Of a stretch of DNA of 64,000 nt, positions 16,105-27,944 are shown piece by piece. The position numbers and the translations under genes are program-made. The notes below the pieces were generated by a model. It searched no databases. It was not told the DNA's origin and saw nothing but the letters and a program-made list of their open reading frames with translations. The stretch spans positions 868,001 to 932,000 of the forward strand of contig NZ_CP016783.1 of assembly GCF_002288385.1 (NCBI RefSeq). Reading direction: 5' to 3'. How positions within the stretch are numbered: position 1 is the stretch's first letter; every line of letters begins with the position of its first letter. The DNA is from Candidatus Planktophila lacus. GTDB taxonomy: Bacteria; Actinomycetota; Actinomycetes; Nanopelagicales; Nanopelagicaceae.

Positions 16105-18462
16105 TTAGTAATCGCGGAGCGTGGCAAGAACCGAATCGAGTTCATCTGGCTTAACCATCACAACTCGTGCCTTGGAACCTTCTGATGGTCCAACGATTCC
16201 GCGAGATTCCATCAAATCCATCAAGCGACCGGCTTTTGCAAAACCGACTCTAAGTTTTCGTTGCAGCATTGAGGTAGAACCAAATTGCGTTCCGACAACT
16301 AGCTCAATCGCTTGAAGCAATAGATCTAAATCATCACCGATCTCTTTATCAACCATCATTGAAGATTGCGGTGCAACTGTGACATCTTCACGATAGCGAG
16401 GCGATAATTGCTTCTTGACGTGGTTGGTAACCGCTTCAATTTCGCGCTCTGAAACGTAGGCTCCCTGAATACGGATAGCGCGGGAAGCTCCCATTGGAAT
16501 AAATAAACCATCGCCTTGTCCAACGAGCTTTTCTGCGCCCGGGCTATCTAAGATAACGCGGCTATCAGCCAGCGAACTTGTTGCAAAGGAAAGACGTGAT
16601 GGAACGTTTGCCTTAATGAGACCGGTGACAACATCTACTGAAGGGCGCTGGGTGGCAAGAACTAAGTGGATACCTGCAGAACGTGCCAACTGAGTAATAC
16701 GTACAACAGATTCTTCAACTTCACGTGCAGCAACCATCATCAAATCTGCGAGCTCATCAATAATTACAAGTAGATAAGGGTATGGCTCAACTACGCGATC
16801 ACTTCCTGGAGGCGGAATAACTTTTCCAGCGCGAACCGCCTTGTTGAAGTCATCGATATGTCTAAATCCAAAGGTTGAAAGATCCTCATAGCGAAGATCC
16901 ATTTCGCGGACCACCCAAGTAAGGGCATCTGCCGCTTTCTTAGGGTTGGTAATGATTGGAGTAATCAGATGAGGAATACCTTCATAGGCGGTTAACTCAA
17001 CTCGCTTGGGATCGATTAAAACCAAGCGAACTTCATCAGGTGTTGCACGCATTAAAATCGATGTAATCATCGCGTTAATCATCGATGATTTACCAGCACC
17101 TGTCGCACCTGCCACTAATAAGTGCGGCATCTTCGCCAAGTTGGCACATACAAAATTTCCTTCAACATCTTTACCTAGCGCGACCAGCATCGGGTGGTGA
17201 TCCTGGCCTGCAACAGTTGAGCGCATAACATCGCCCAAAGCCACGATTTCACGGTCGGTATTTGGAATCTCGATACCGACTGCAGATTTTCCTGGGATCG
17301 GCGAGAGGATGCGCACATCGCTAGATGCAACTGCATAGGAAATGTTTTTAGCTAGCGCGGTGATTCGCTCGACCTTTACCGCGTTTCCGAGTTCTACTTC
17401 ATAGCGCGTAACCGTTGGGCCACGCATAAAGCCAGTAACTTGGGCATCGATGTCAAACTGTAGAAAGACTTCGGTTAGCGCTGCAACTACGGTGTCATTG
17501 GCCTTCGATTTCGCCTTTGCGGCGGGGCCGGTGCGCAGTAAATCTTGTGGTGGCAACAAGTAATTTGAGTCGGCAGTTAATAAAAGTTGTTCGGGACGCT
17601 TTCCAGTTGCTGGCGGCGCAGTTGTAGTAGCAGTCGGAGCCTGAACTACGCGAGGAACCTCAACTGTGAATTCTTCATCAAATGACTCTTCATCAATATC
17701 TTCTTCAGTTTCATCCGCATGCTGGTTCCAGGCAACAACGGGGGTTTCAAATGGTGGGGTATCAGTAATTTCAAAGTCGGCTTCTTCACGTTGCGGGCGT
17801 TTTGACCAGAGCCAAATTCCAGTGTTCTTAACCCGGATGCCAACGGATGAAAGTGGAGTCGCGGTTGTAACTAACAAACCGAAGCAGAACAGCGCGATCA
17901 AAAATGGATAGGCCAAGAGCGATGTCATCAAAGCTTCGAGTGGCATAGCTACTGCGTAGCCCAACCAACCCCCACCATGGCGCATCGCAGTTGCACCTGT
18001 TGGATTAACCGCACCTAGCGAACCATTTAATAAGTGCGCCAAACCGGAAGCGCTAACAACAAGAGTGATTACGCCGACGATGATCCGTGAAGTTGCTTTG
18101 TGGCTATCTGGAGATCGGAATAAGCGCATTGCAAAGTAGAGAATTAAGAGCGGTGCAAAGAAACCAATTCGGCCGAAGGCGCCGTAGATAACTGCGTAAA
18201 GGTTTCTACCTACAAAGTTATCGGCTGCAAACCAGGTTCCAGCAAATGCCGCGATAGCAAGAATTAAAAGTAGGAAAGCTAGGCCGTCGCGGTGATGGGC
18301 AGGATCTAAATCGCGCGCACCGCGAGCCAAGAAGCGCACCGTTGAACCCAGCGCCTTGGCGATAGTTCTCCAAAGGGCGCTAATTGAACGCCCAACAAAT
18401 GAGAGCGCGGTCTGTCCAGCGCCACCTGATTTGCGAGTAGTTGTGCGTTTTCTCTTAGCCAC
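16105..18462 (-). CDS. ftsK: DNA translocase FtsK/SpoIIIE
   Basis: Septal DNA pump for chromosome segregation. 785 aa: basic N-terminus, four membrane helices between residues about 60 and 202, an acidic linker (about 225-330, much shorter than in E. coli), the alpha/beta motor with Walker A GATGAGKSS (452-460) and Walker B LLVIIDELADLMM, and the C-terminal gamma winged helix (DLLLQAIELVVGTQFGSTSMLQRKLRVGFAKAGRLMD) that reads polar sequences. Downstream of rnj by 17 nt, so co-transcribed. Confidence 0.97.
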   Translation of the reverse strand: MAKRKRTTTRKSGGAGQTALSFVGRSISALWRTIAKALGSTVRFLARGARDLDPAHHRDGLAFLLLILAIAAFAGTWFAADNFVGRNLYAVIYGAFGRIGFFAPLLILYFAMRLFRSPDSHKATSRIIVGVITLVVSASGLAHLLNGSLGAVNPTGATAMRHGGGWLGYAVAMPLEALMTSLLAYPFLIALFCFGLLVTTATPLSSVGIRVKNTGIWLWSKRPQREEADFEITDTPPFETPVVAWNQHADETEEDIDEESFDEEFTVEVPRVVQAPTATTTAPPATGKRPEQLLLTADSNYLLPPQDLLRTGPAAKAKSKANDTVVAALTEVFLQFDIDAQVTGFMRGPTVTRYEVELGNAVKVERITALAKNISYAVASSDVRILSPIPGKSAVGIEIPNTDREIVALGDVMRSTVAGQDHHPMLVALGKDVEGNFVCANLAKMPHLLVAGATGAGKSSMINAMITSILMRATPDEVRLVLIDPKRVELTAYEGIPHLITPIITNPKKAADALTWVVREMDLRYEDLSTFGFRHIDDFNKAVRAGKVIPPPGSDRVVEPYPYLLVIIDELADLMMVAAREVEESVVRITQLARSAGIHLVLATQRPSVDVVTGLIKANVPSRLSFATSSLADSRVILDSPGAEKLVGQGDGLFIPMGASRAIRIQGAYVSEREIEAVTNHVKKQLSPRYREDVTVAPQSSMMVDKEIGDDLDLLLQAIELVVGTQFGSTSMLQRKLRVGFAKAGRLMDLMESRGIVGPSEGSKARVVMVKPDELDSVLATLRDY

Positions 18463-18479
18463 ACCTTTAATCTTAGCGG

Positions 18480-20162
18480 TCAGACCTCAATAACTACGGG
18501 AACGATCATTGGGCGGCGACGATGTTTTCCACCGACCCAACTGCCTATAGTGCGTCGAACTACTTGAGAAAGTTGATGAGTTCCATTTACACCTTCAGAA
18601 ACCGCGTGCTTTAAGGCTTTTTCGATCTGCCCCTTAACTTCGTCAAAGAGCGCTTCATCTTCATTAAATCCACGTGCATGGATATCAGGGCCAGCGATGA
18701 TCTTTCCGCTCTGTGACTCAATTACTACTACGACAGAGATAAATCCTTCTTCTCCTAATATGCGTCGATCTTTCAGAGATGATTCGGTGATATCTCCGAT
18801 GCTTTGCCCATCTACATAAACAAAACCACAAGGTACGGCGCCAGCAACTTCGGCAACATGGTCTACCAAATCAACCACGATTCCGTTTTCGATAATAAAG
18901 GTATTTTCGCGAGGGACTCCAGATTGAATCGCTAGCTCGGCGTTGGCCTTTAAGTGGCGCCATTCACCATGCACCGGCAGGGCGTACTTTGGTTTCACAA
19001 TGTTGTAGCAGTAGAGCAACTCCCCTGCGGCGGCATGTCCAGAAACGTGGACCATGGCGTTGGCTTTATGGACAACCTTGGCACCGAAGCGAGTTAATTC
19101 GTTGATGACTCTGAATACTGAATTTTCATTGCCGGGAATGAGTGAAGAAGCCAAGATGACTGTGTCACCTTCACCAACTCGAATCTGATGATCACCATTA
19201 GCCATTCGAGATAGCGCAGCCATTGGCTCGCCTTGTGAACCAGTACAAATCAGAACTACGCGATCATCGTAGTTATCAAGTTCTTTAGCATCGATAACAA
19301 TTCCAGCTGGCACATTTAGATAGCCCATATCTTCGGCGATCTTCATATTGCGAACCATGGAGCGCCCGATGAAAACGACTTTCCGGTCATGCATCGCTGC
19401 CGTGTCAATTACTTGCTGTACGCGGTGAACATGCGATGAGAATGAGGCCACGATTACGCGCTTCTTCGTTGCGGCAATTACGCGATTTAGCGCTGGCATG
19501 ATCTCGCGTTCAGCGGGGGTAAATCCAGGAACATCTGCGTTAGTTGAATCAACTAAGAATAGATCGACTCCTTCATCGCCTAAACGCGCGAAGGTGCGCA
19601 GATCGGTAATGCGCCCATCAAGTGGCAATTGATCCATCTTAAAATCGCCAGTGTGAAGAACCGTGCCAGCTTTTGTATGAATGGCAACGGCTAAAGCATC
19701 AGGAATTGAATGGTTAACCGCGACGAATTCAACTTCGAATGGCCCGATATCTTCGCGCATTCCCTCTTTAACCTCGCGAGTAAGTGGTGAGATGCGGTGC
19801 TCTTTTAGTTTGGCAGTGACTAAAGCCAAGGTGAGTGCTGAACCATAGATCGCGATATCGCCGCGTTCGCGAAGTAGGTACGGGGTTGCTCCGATATGGT
19901 CTTCGTGGCCATGCGTTAAGACCAGCCCAACAACATCGTCTAAACGATCACGGATGTAACTAAAGTCCGGCAGAATCAAATCAATACCTGGTTGATTCTC
20001 TTCTGGGAAAAGCACGCCACAATCAACAATCAAGAGCTTTCCATTTGTTTCAAAGACGGTCATATTGCGACCGATTTCCGCTAATCCGCCAAGTGCGACG
20101 ATACGAAGTCCACCTGCAACTAATTTGCTAGGGGTACCAAGTTCGGGATGGGGATGCGTCAT
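18480..20162 (-). CDS. rnj: Ribonuclease J
   Basis: Metallo-beta-lactamase/beta-CASP nuclease with 5'-3' exonuclease and endonuclease activity in mRNA decay and rRNA maturation. 560 aa. Zinc motif THGHEDHIG (HGHEDH at residues 84-89), beta-CASP motifs SGHAAAGEL and LPVHGEWRHL. Lies between dapA and ftsK as in mycobacteria and streptomycetes, with 17-nt gaps on each side. Confidence 0.96.
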   Translation of the reverse strand: MTHPHPELGTPSKLVAGGLRIVALGGLAEIGRNMTVFETNGKLLIVDCGVLFPEENQPGIDLILPDFSYIRDRLDDVVGLVLTHGHEDHIGATPYLLRERGDIAIYGSALTLALVTAKLKEHRISPLTREVKEGMREDIGPFEVEFVAVNHSIPDALAVAIHTKAGTVLHTGDFKMDQLPLDGRITDLRTFARLGDEGVDLFLVDSTNADVPGFTPAEREIMPALNRVIAATKKRVIVASFSSHVHRVQQVIDTAAMHDRKVVFIGRSMVRNMKIAEDMGYLNVPAGIVIDAKELDNYDDRVVLICTGSQGEPMAALSRMANGDHQIRVGEGDTVILASSLIPGNENSVFRVINELTRFGAKVVHKANAMVHVSGHAAAGELLYCYNIVKPKYALPVHGEWRHLKANAELAIQSGVPRENTFIIENGIVVDLVDHVAEVAGAVPCGFVYVDGQSIGDITESSLKDRRILGEEGFISVVVVIESQSGKIIAGPDIHARGFNEDEALFDEVKGQIEKALKHAVSEGVNGTHQLSQVVRRTIGSWVGGKHRRRPMIVPVVIEV

Positions 20163-20179
20163 TTATTAAGAATCAAAGG

Positions 20180-21067
20180 CTATAAAGAGATACCACCGGC
20201 GATGAGATCTTTGCGCAGTTGCGCGATCTGATCTTCGGTTGCATCTACGAGCGGAAGACGAGTATGGCCACCAGGTAGGCCCAGCATATTTAGCGCGGCC
20301 TTGGTGAGGATCGCACCTTGAGTGCGGAATGTGCCAGTAAAGACTGGAAGTAACTTTTGGTGAATCTCTAACGCTTTAGCTGCATTACCAGCGAACCAAG
20401 CATCGAGCATCGCCTTTAAATCTTTTCCAACGGTGTGGCCACAAACTGAAACCATTCCGACTGCGCCTACTGAGAGCAGAGGCAAGTTAAGAATGTCATC
20501 ACCTGAGTAAACAGGGATTCCACAACGCTTAATCACCCAAGAAGTTGAAGCGACATTTCCTTTAGCATCCTTGAGCGCAACAATCTGTGGGTGCTCGTAA
20601 AGGCTAACAATTGTGTCTGGTTCGATCTCAATTCCACAGCGACCAGGGATGTCGTACATCATTACTGGTAAGTCAGTTGCGCTAGCAATCGCCTTAAAGT
20701 GCGCGGCAACGCCTGCTTGTGGTGGTTTGTTGTAATACGGAGCAACAATTAGCAAGCCGTCAGCGCCAGCTTTCTCGGTGCGCTTTGCTTGGTTAATTGA
20801 ATAATCGGTTTCATTGTCACCAGCACCAGAAACCACAAAGATCTTTGGACCAACAACGTCTTTTACAACTCGGATAATCTCTTCTTTTTCAGATGATTTA
20901 GTTGTTGGCGCTTCACCGGTTGTGCCGTTGACAGCAATTCCATCATGGCCATTTGCAACAAGATGGGCAGCTAGTTTTTCAATGCCCGGCCAATCGATCT
21001 TGCCGTTCTTATCGAACGGGGTCACCATCGCGGTGAGCATACGTCCGAATGGCGCCTCGATTGTCAT
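20180..21067 (-). CDS. dapA: 4-hydroxy-tetrahydrodipicolinate synthase
   Basis: Condenses aspartate semialdehyde with pyruvate, the entry to lysine and diaminopimelate. 295 aa TIM barrel. GTTGE at 48-52, Tyr138 in MMYDIPGR, and the Schiff-base lysine Lys166 in ALKDAKG. Leaderless start likely: TAGGTT then 6 nt then ATG at 21067. dapB is 2 kb upstream on the same strand. Confidence 0.97.
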   Translation of the reverse strand: MTIEAPFGRMLTAMVTPFDKNGKIDWPGIEKLAAHLVANGHDGIAVNGTTGEAPTTKSSEKEEIIRVVKDVVGPKIFVVSGAGDNETDYSINQAKRTEKAGADGLLIVAPYYNKPPQAGVAAHFKAIASATDLPVMMYDIPGRCGIEIEPDTIVSLYEHPQIVALKDAKGNVASTSWVIKRCGIPVYSGDDILNLPLLSVGAVGMVSVCGHTVGKDLKAMLDAWFAGNAAKALEIHQKLLPVFTGTFRTQGAILTKAALNMLGLPGGHTRLPLVDATEDQIAQLRKDLIAGGISL

Positions 21068-21073
21068 GGGTGA

Positions 21074-21079
21074 AACCTA
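21074..21079 (-). promoter_or_regulatory. Candidate -10 box for leaderless dapA-rnj-ftsK
   Basis: TAGGTT then 6 nt then the dapA ATG; no ribosome-binding site. Confidence 0.55.
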
Positions 21080-21084
21080 CCGTT

Positions 21085-21804
21085 TTACGGTGCGATCCGT
21101 CCAGATTTCTCAAAGGCTCCGTATGTAAGCGGCATTAATTTTGCGAATTCGGCTTCCATTTTTTCGGCAACCATCTCGATTTCACGTTGTGGGTAGCTTG
21201 GAAAATGTGAACCTTCACGAGCGGTGCGAAGTGAGAGAAAGTTCATTAAGGCGCGCGCATTCATGGAGACATACATCGATGAATATGTAGCAACTGGCAG
21301 AACAACGCGTGCAACTTCGCGTGCAACGCCAGCATCAAGCATCTTCTTATAACTGTCATAGGCAACTAAATATGCATCTTTCATTGCTTTAGTAGAAATG
21401 TCGAACTGCTCTTTCGTGCCATCTTCAAATGTATACGCCCCAGTTTTACCAACCTGAATAAGTTTGCGCTCTTTAGATGGGATATAGAAGACCGGTTTCA
21501 ATTCACGATAACGGCCAGACTCTTCGTTATAAGAGGCGATGCGGTGGCGCATGAATTCGCGGAATACAAATATTGGTGCACTAACAAAGAAAGTCATTGA
21601 AGTATGTTCGAATGGTGAGCCGTGGCGTTCGCGAGCCAAGTAATTAATCAGCCCTGCAGAGCGCGCAGGATCCTCCCCGATCTCGTCCATTGATTGCTCA
21701 CCAGCAGTAGAAACGCGCGCTGCCCAAATTACATCGGCATCACTGGCGCTGGCTTTGACTAGTTCAACGGTTACATCGTCGCGGAAAATGACTTCATTAC
21801 TCAT
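21085..21804 (-). CDS. thyX: Flavin-dependent thymidylate synthase
   Basis: FAD-dependent methylation of dUMP to dTMP. 239 aa from ATG 21804 (GTG 21813 also in frame). The ThyX signature RHR-x7-S is intact as RHRIASYNEES; SPFEHTSMTFFVSAPIFVFREF precedes it. TAAGGT lies 7 nt before the ATG, so the mRNA is likely leaderless. Next to dapA as in mycobacteria; divergent from azlCD. No thyA was seen in the window. Confidence 0.96.
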   Translation of the reverse strand: MSNEVIFRDDVTVELVKASASDADVIWAARVSTAGEQSMDEIGEDPARSAGLINYLARERHGSPFEHTSMTFFVSAPIFVFREFMRHRIASYNEESGRYRELKPVFYIPSKERKLIQVGKTGAYTFEDGTKEQFDISTKAMKDAYLVAYDSYKKMLDAGVAREVARVVLPVATYSSMYVSMNARALMNFLSLRTAREGSHFPSYPQREIEMVAEKMEAEFAKLMPLTYGAFEKSGRIAP

Positions 21805-21811
21805 GGGCGTC

Positions 21812-21817
21812 ACCTTA
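21812..21817 (-). promoter_or_regulatory. Candidate -10 box for leaderless thyX
   Basis: TAAGGT then GACGCCC then ATG, almost the same 16-nt block as at proS. Confidence 0.5.
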
Positions 21818-21852
21818 TATATATGCCGCTACCTCACCGAGGATATCTAGGG

Positions 21853-21858
21853 CAGAAT
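21853..21858 (+). promoter_or_regulatory. Candidate -10 box for leaderless azlC
   Basis: CAGAAT then 6 nt then GTG 21865; the same box and spacing occur at ispG. Confidence 0.45.
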
Positions 21859-21864
21859 GCACCC

Positions 21865-22539
21865 GTGTCTAGAGTGAACCGCGCCACCGCCGCGCAATCC
21901 TTCAGCGTTTCGCTTACCGTAGGCGCATATGGCATCGCTTTTGGCGCAGCCTCAGTGGCGGCAGGTTTTTCGGTTCTGCAATCTTGCTTACTTTCTCTTC
22001 TTACATTCACGGGCGCATCGCAATTTGCTGTTGTTGGAGTTCTTGGCGCAGGTGGCAGCGCGCTCAGTGGAATAGCAACGGCAACTTTGCTCGGAGTCCG
22101 TAACACTTTATATGGGCTAAGAATGGCGCCAGTTTTAAACGTCCGTGGTTTGAAGCGGGTATTCGCCGCGCAGTTAACTATTGATGAGTCAACAGGCGTT
22201 GCACTTTCACAAGAAAATTTAGGAGTTCGTGAGGCTCGCCAAGGTTTCTGGTTAACTGGAATCGGCGTCTACGTTTTTTGGAATCTCTTTACTTTAGCGG
22301 GAGCGCTCGGCGCACAAGCGATGGGAAATCCCGCTGCGTGGGGACTGGATGCGGCAGTTCCTGCAGCATTCCTGGGCCTTCTTTGGCCACGGTTAACAAA
22401 TAAGAGCGAACGTTTATTGGCCGTTGCTGCTTGCACACTGGCACTGGCGATGACGCCTTACTTTGTTCCTGGTTTTCCAATTATCGCGACGGCAGTTCTT
22501 GCTGTGATTTTCGGATTGCGAGCCAAGATATGGAAATAA
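21865..22539 (+). CDS. azlC: Branched-chain amino acid exporter, large subunit (AzlC family)
   Basis: 224 aa from the GTG at 21865 (ATG 21823 is 14 codons upstream and gives an unlikely N-terminus). Polytopic membrane protein of the AzlC/YgaZ/BrnF family: PLASQFAV-type region seen here as LLTFTGASQFAVVGVLGAGG, followed by LLGVRNTLYGLRMAP. With AzlD it exports branched-chain amino acids or methionine. Overlaps azlD by 10 nt. It is a plus-strand pair in a long minus-strand series. Export rather than uptake is family knowledge. Confidence 0.9.
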   Translation: MSRVNRATAAQSFSVSLTVGAYGIAFGAASVAAGFSVLQSCLLSLLTFTGASQFAVVGVLGAGGSALSGIATATLLGVRNTLYGLRMAPVLNVRGLKRVFAAQLTIDESTGVALSQENLGVREARQGFWLTGIGVYVFWNLFTLAGALGAQAMGNPAAWGLDAAVPAAFLGLLWPRLTNKSERLLAVAACTLALAMTPYFVPGFPIIATAVLAVIFGLRAKIWK

Positions 22540-22853
22540 ATTTGATTGAACCGTTCTGGCTCGCCGTTATCGGCACCAGCCTTCTGGCTTTTCTACTGAA
22601 AATTCTGGGCTACAGCGTTCCAAAAAAGTGGCTCTCAAATCCAAGAGCTCTAAAGATTAATTCGCTGATACCGATTGCGCTACTTAGCGCACTGGTTGCC
22701 GTGCAGTCATTCACACAAGATTCACGAATCGTTGCTGATCAGCGAATGGCAGGAGTTGGCGTGGCTGTGCTCGCGCTAATTCTGCGAGCACCGTTTCCGG
22801 TTGTGGTTATTTCAGCAGCTGCGACATCGGCTGCGCTATTCCACTTAAATTAA
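22530..22853 (+). CDS. azlD: Branched-chain amino acid exporter, small subunit (AzlD family)
   Basis: 107 aa from the ATG at 22530, inside the azlC end. Three or four hydrophobic helices: EPFWLAVIGTSLLAFLLKILGY, LIPIALLSALVAVQSF, VGVAVLALILRAPFPVVVISAAATSAALF. The small subunit is essential for AzlC-type export (family knowledge). Ends 6 nt before the convergent mycoredoxin gene. Confidence 0.88.
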   Translation: MEINLIEPFWLAVIGTSLLAFLLKILGYSVPKKWLSNPRALKINSLIPIALLSALVAVQSFTQDSRIVADQRMAGVGVAVLALILRAPFPVVVISAAATSAALFHLN

Positions 22854-22859
22854 AATTTA

Positions 22860-23117
22860 TTAGATAATTTTTAGCGCTTGTAACTTTGCCTTGAGATCAT
22901 TATCTGAAGGCTCAGTTAGATGTGTTCCATCTGAAAATACGATTACTGGGATTGACTGGGCTCCCCCGTTGATCTCAATTACCTTGGCAGCAGCTGATTT
23001 ATCTGCTTCAACATCGATGTGATTTACCTGAACATCAAGTTCTTCAAGGAGACGCTTTGAACGACGGCAATCTCCGCACCAGTCAGCACCGTACATCGTG
23101 ATATCTGCTTTAGCCAT
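22860..23117 (-). CDS. Mycoredoxin/glutaredoxin-like protein with CGDC active site
   Basis: 85-aa thioredoxin-fold protein. Active site WCGDCRRSK at residues 13-21; cis-proline region SIPVIVF; C-terminal GTHLTEPSDNDLKAKL matches mycobacterial mycoredoxin (which has CGYC). Mycoredoxin reduces mycothiol mixed disulfides. Substitution of Tyr by Asp between the cysteines is seen in a subgroup of these proteins and could alter the redox potential; mycothiol use is inferred from lineage. Immediately upstream of, and 11 nt from, dapB on the transcript's far side. Confidence 0.82.
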   Translation of the reverse strand: MAKADITMYGADWCGDCRRSKRLLEELDVQVNHIDVEADKSAAAKVIEINGGAQSIPVIVFSDGTHLTEPSDNDLKAKLQALKII

Positions 23118-23128
23118 TTGATTGCTCC

Positions 23129-25152
<2,024 letters not shown>

Positions 25153-25170
25153 TTAGAGTCTGTTCTCTAC

Positions 25171-27372
25171 TTACTCAGCGCTCGGTGTTGATCCATCTTC
25201 GAGAACTGGAACAAGTGAGAGCTTGCCCTTGGGATCGATTTCACCGATCTCAACCTGAATCTTGTCGCCAACCTTCATAACTTCTTCAAGGTTTTCAATG
25301 CGCTTTCCACCATGCATCTTGCGAATCTGAGATACGTGGAGCAAGCCATCTTTACCTGGCATAAGAGAAATGAATGCACCGAATGCAGCAAGCTTTACAA
25401 CGGTACCGAGGTAACGCTCTCCAACTTCTGGCATTTGTGGGTTAGCGATCGCATTGATCTGTGCACGTGCAGCTTCTGCTGACGGACCATCGACAGCGCC
25501 GATGTAGATCGTGCCATCATCTTCGATTGAGATATCAGCGCCAGTTTCATCTTGAATCTGGTTGATGATCTTGCCCTTAGGCCCGATTACCGCACCGATC
25601 TGATCTACTGGAATCTTTACAGAGATGATGCGAGGAGCAAATGGGCTCATCTCATCAGGTGTATCGATCGCTTCATTCATGACATCAAGGATCGCAAGAC
25701 GCGCTTCCTTTGCTTGGTGAAGTGCGCCAGCAAGAACTGATGCAGGAATACCGTCAAGCTTGGTATCTAGTTGAAGAGCTGTAACGAAATCTTTAGTTCC
25801 GGCAACCTTGAAGTCCATATCTCCGAATGCATCTTCTGCACCCAAGATATCTGTCAAAGCAACGTACTCGACCTTGCCATCGACGGTATCTGAGATAAGA
25901 CCCATTGCAATACCTGCAACTGGCGCCTTTAGTGGAACACCAGCGTTAAGCATCGCAAGTGTTGATGCGCAAACAGAACCCATTGAAGTTGAACCGTTTG
26001 AACCAAGTGCTTCAGAGACCTGACGAATTGCGTAAGGGAACTCTTCGCGAGTTGGAAGAACTGGAACAAGTGCACGCTCTGCAAGCGCTCCGTGTCCAAT
26101 TTCGCGACGCTTTGGCGTGCCAACACGACCTGTTTCACCAGTTGAATATGGTGGGAAGTTGTAGTTGTGCATGTAACGCTTGTGGTTTTCTGGGTTCAAG
26201 GTGTCGAGCTGTTGCTCCATCTTGAGCATGTTAAGAGTTGTGATTCCGAGAATCTGAGTCTCGCCACGTTCGAAGATCGCTGATCCGTGAACGCGAGGAA
26301 TAACTTCAACTTCAGCAGATAGCGCACGGATATCGCGAAGACCGCGACCATCGATACGGATCTTGTCACGCAATACGCGCTGGCGAACCAACTTCTTGGT
26401 GAGTGAGCGGAAAGCTGCAGGAACTTCTTTTTCGCGACCTTCGAAGGCAGCAGAAACTGATTCCTTAGTTGCAGCAGAGATCTCATCGATCTTAGTTTCG
26501 CGCTCTTGCTTACCGACGATTGTTAGCGCCTTTGCAAGATCATCCTTGGCAGCCTTTTCAACTGCTGCGAATACATCGTCTTGGTAATCCAAGAAGACAG
26601 GGAATTCAGCAGTTGGCTTTGCAGCAACCTTGGCTAACTTCGACTGTGCTTCGCAGAGAATCTTTATAAATGGCTTAGCTGCATCAAGTCCTTGTGCCAC
26701 TACTTCTTCAGTAGGTGTTGGCTGACCGTTCTTGATTAGCTCGATTGTCTTAGCTGTTGCTTCTGCTTCAACCATCATGATTGCAACATCGCCATCGCTG
26801 ATGCGACCGGCAACGACCATATCGAATACAGCGTTTTCAACCTGTGAATGGTTAGGGAAGGCAACCCATTGTCCGTCGATCAAAGCAACGCGAACGCCAC
26901 CGATTGGACCTGAGAATGGAAGACCAGCAAGTTGTGTAGACATTGATGCCGCGTTGATCGCGATTACGTCGTACATGTGGTCTGGATCAAGTGCCATAAC
27001 TGTTACAACGATCTGTACTTCATTACGAAGACCCTTTACGAATGATGGGCGCAATGGGCGGTCGATCAAACGACAAGTAAGGATTGCATCTTCTGATGGA
27101 CGACCTTCGCGACGGAAGAATGATCCTGGGATGCGACCAACTGCGTACATCTTCTCTTCAACATCTACTGTCAAAGGAAAGAAATCGAATTGATCTTTTG
27201 GAGTCTTTGATGCAGTTGTTGCTGAGAAGATCATTGTCTGATCATCTAAGTAAACAGCTGCGGCTCCTGCTGCTTGACGCGCTAGGCGTCCGGTTTCAAA
27301 GCGAATCTCGCGCTTTCCGAATTTTCCGTTATCGATAACGGCTACTGATGTTTGTACTTCTTGACCCTCCAT
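25171..27372 (-). CDS. pnp: Polyribonucleotide nucleotidyltransferase (PNPase/GpsI)
   Basis: Phosphorolytic 3'-5' exoribonuclease and polymerase. 733 aa: two RNase PH domains (second one with the active-site region [18 protein letters not shown]), KH domain ([26 protein letters not shown]) and S1 domain ([26 protein letters not shown]). Strong ribosome-binding site AAAGGAGG just before ATG 27372. Downstream of rpsO with a 182-nt structured spacer, the conserved bacterial arrangement. Confidence 0.98.
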   Translation of the reverse strand: MEGQEVQTSVAVIDNGKFGKREIRFETGRLARQAAGAAAVYLDDQTMIFSATTASKTPKDQFDFFPLTVDVEEKMYAVGRIPGSFFRREGRPSEDAILTCRLIDRPLRPSFVKGLRNEVQIVVTVMALDPDHMYDVIAINAASMSTQLAGLPFSGPIGGVRVALIDGQWVAFPNHSQVENAVFDMVVAGRISDGDVAIMMVEAEATAKTIELIKNGQPTPTEEVVAQGLDAAKPFIKILCEAQSKLAKVAAKPTAEFPVFLDYQDDVFAAVEKAAKDDLAKALTIVGKQERETKIDEISAATKESVSAAFEGREKEVPAAFRSLTKKLVRQRVLRDKIRIDGRGLRDIRALSAEVEVIPRVHGSAIFERGETQILGITTLNMLKMEQQLDTLNPENHKRYMHNYNFPPYSTGETGRVGTPKRREIGHGALAERALVPVLPTREEFPYAIRQVSEALGSNGSTSMGSVCASTLAMLNAGVPLKAPVAGIAMGLISDTVDGKVEYVALTDILGAEDAFGDMDFKVAGTKDFVTALQLDTKLDGIPASVLAGALHQAKEARLAILDVMNEAIDTPDEMSPFAPRIISVKIPVDQIGAVIGPKGKIINQIQDETGADISIEDDGTIYIGAVDGPSAEAARAQINAIANPQMPEVGERYLGTVVKLAAFGAFISLMPGKDGLLHVSQIRKMHGGKRIENLEEVMKVGDKIQVEIGEIDPKGKLSLVPVLEDGSTPSAE

Positions 27373-27554
27373 GGGTCCTCCTTTTGTTTATGTACCCAGC
27401 CCAGGTTCATAAGGAGTCTTCGATTAAAAGTTAAGTAATGAATCGTCGATCGAAGTTCACGCACAGGGATAAACCTTGCGGAAACCACTACCGAGGACCA
27501 TTAGCTTTAAAGATTAATGAAAAAGCCAAACTCCCCTGGAGGGTAGTTATTTAA
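27373..27554 (-). promoter_or_regulatory. rpsO-pnp intergenic region with candidate processing hairpin
   Basis: 182 nt, no gene. On the minus strand CTTCGAT and ATCGAAG (plus 27418-27424 and 27449-27455) form a 7-bp inverted repeat with a 24-nt spacer. RNase III cuts a stem-loop at this position in other bacteria; a similar role is inferred. Confidence 0.5.
27520..27548 (-). terminator. Intrinsic terminator after rpsO
   Basis: AACTCCC/GGG-T-AGTT stem (plus 27529-27535 and 27541-27548) with a 5-nt loop, followed on the minus strand by TGGCTTTTT. Partial read-through into pnp is expected. Confidence 0.65.
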
Positions 27555-27824
27555 TTAGCGGCGAATACCGAGCTTTTCGATAATCGCGCGATAACGATTG
27601 ATATCTGTCTTTGACAAGTACTGAAGGATGCGACGACGCTGACCTACGAGCAACAACAGACCGCGACGGTTGTGGTGATCGTGAGGGTTTGTCTTCAAAT
27701 GTGTAGTGATGTCTTCAATACGACGTGAGAGCAAAGCAACTTGTGCTTCAGGGCTTCCGGTGTCGGTAGCTGATGAGCCGTACTTTGCGATGATTTCTTT
27801 CTTTACTTCTGGTGTTAACGCCAT
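27555..27824 (-). CDS. rpsO: 30S ribosomal protein S15
   Basis: 89 aa from the ATG at 27824, which is preceded by AAAAGGAGT; that is exactly the usual S15 length. [32 protein letters not shown] and the C-terminal [29 protein letters not shown] are textbook S15. A longer frame with nine extra residues upstream is not needed. Confidence 0.98.
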   Translation of the reverse strand: MALTPEVKKEIIAKYGSSATDTGSPEAQVALLSRRIEDITTHLKTNPHDHHNRRGLLLLVGQRRRILQYLSKTDINRYRAIIEKLGIRR

Positions 27825-27944
27825 TTCTGGACTCCTTTTAGTTACCGCCACGACGGCGACCGGTTTGATACACGGTCACTCACTTTGATCGTTGGACAGG
27901 GGCAAGGTTACCAGCGGGGCTGTGGGTAAAGGAAATCGAGGGAT

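Noticed and set aside
22431-22529. Upstream extension of azlD to 22431
   Set aside because: It overlaps azlC by over 100 nt and lacks AzlD similarity; ATG 22530 starts the hydrophobic protein cleanly.
26732-27193. 153-aa plus-strand frame opposite pnp
   Set aside because: Antisense of a strongly conserved gene; no ribosome-binding site and no recognisable domain. Same applies to plus-strand frames at 4536-4925, 1120-1521 and 36414-36803.
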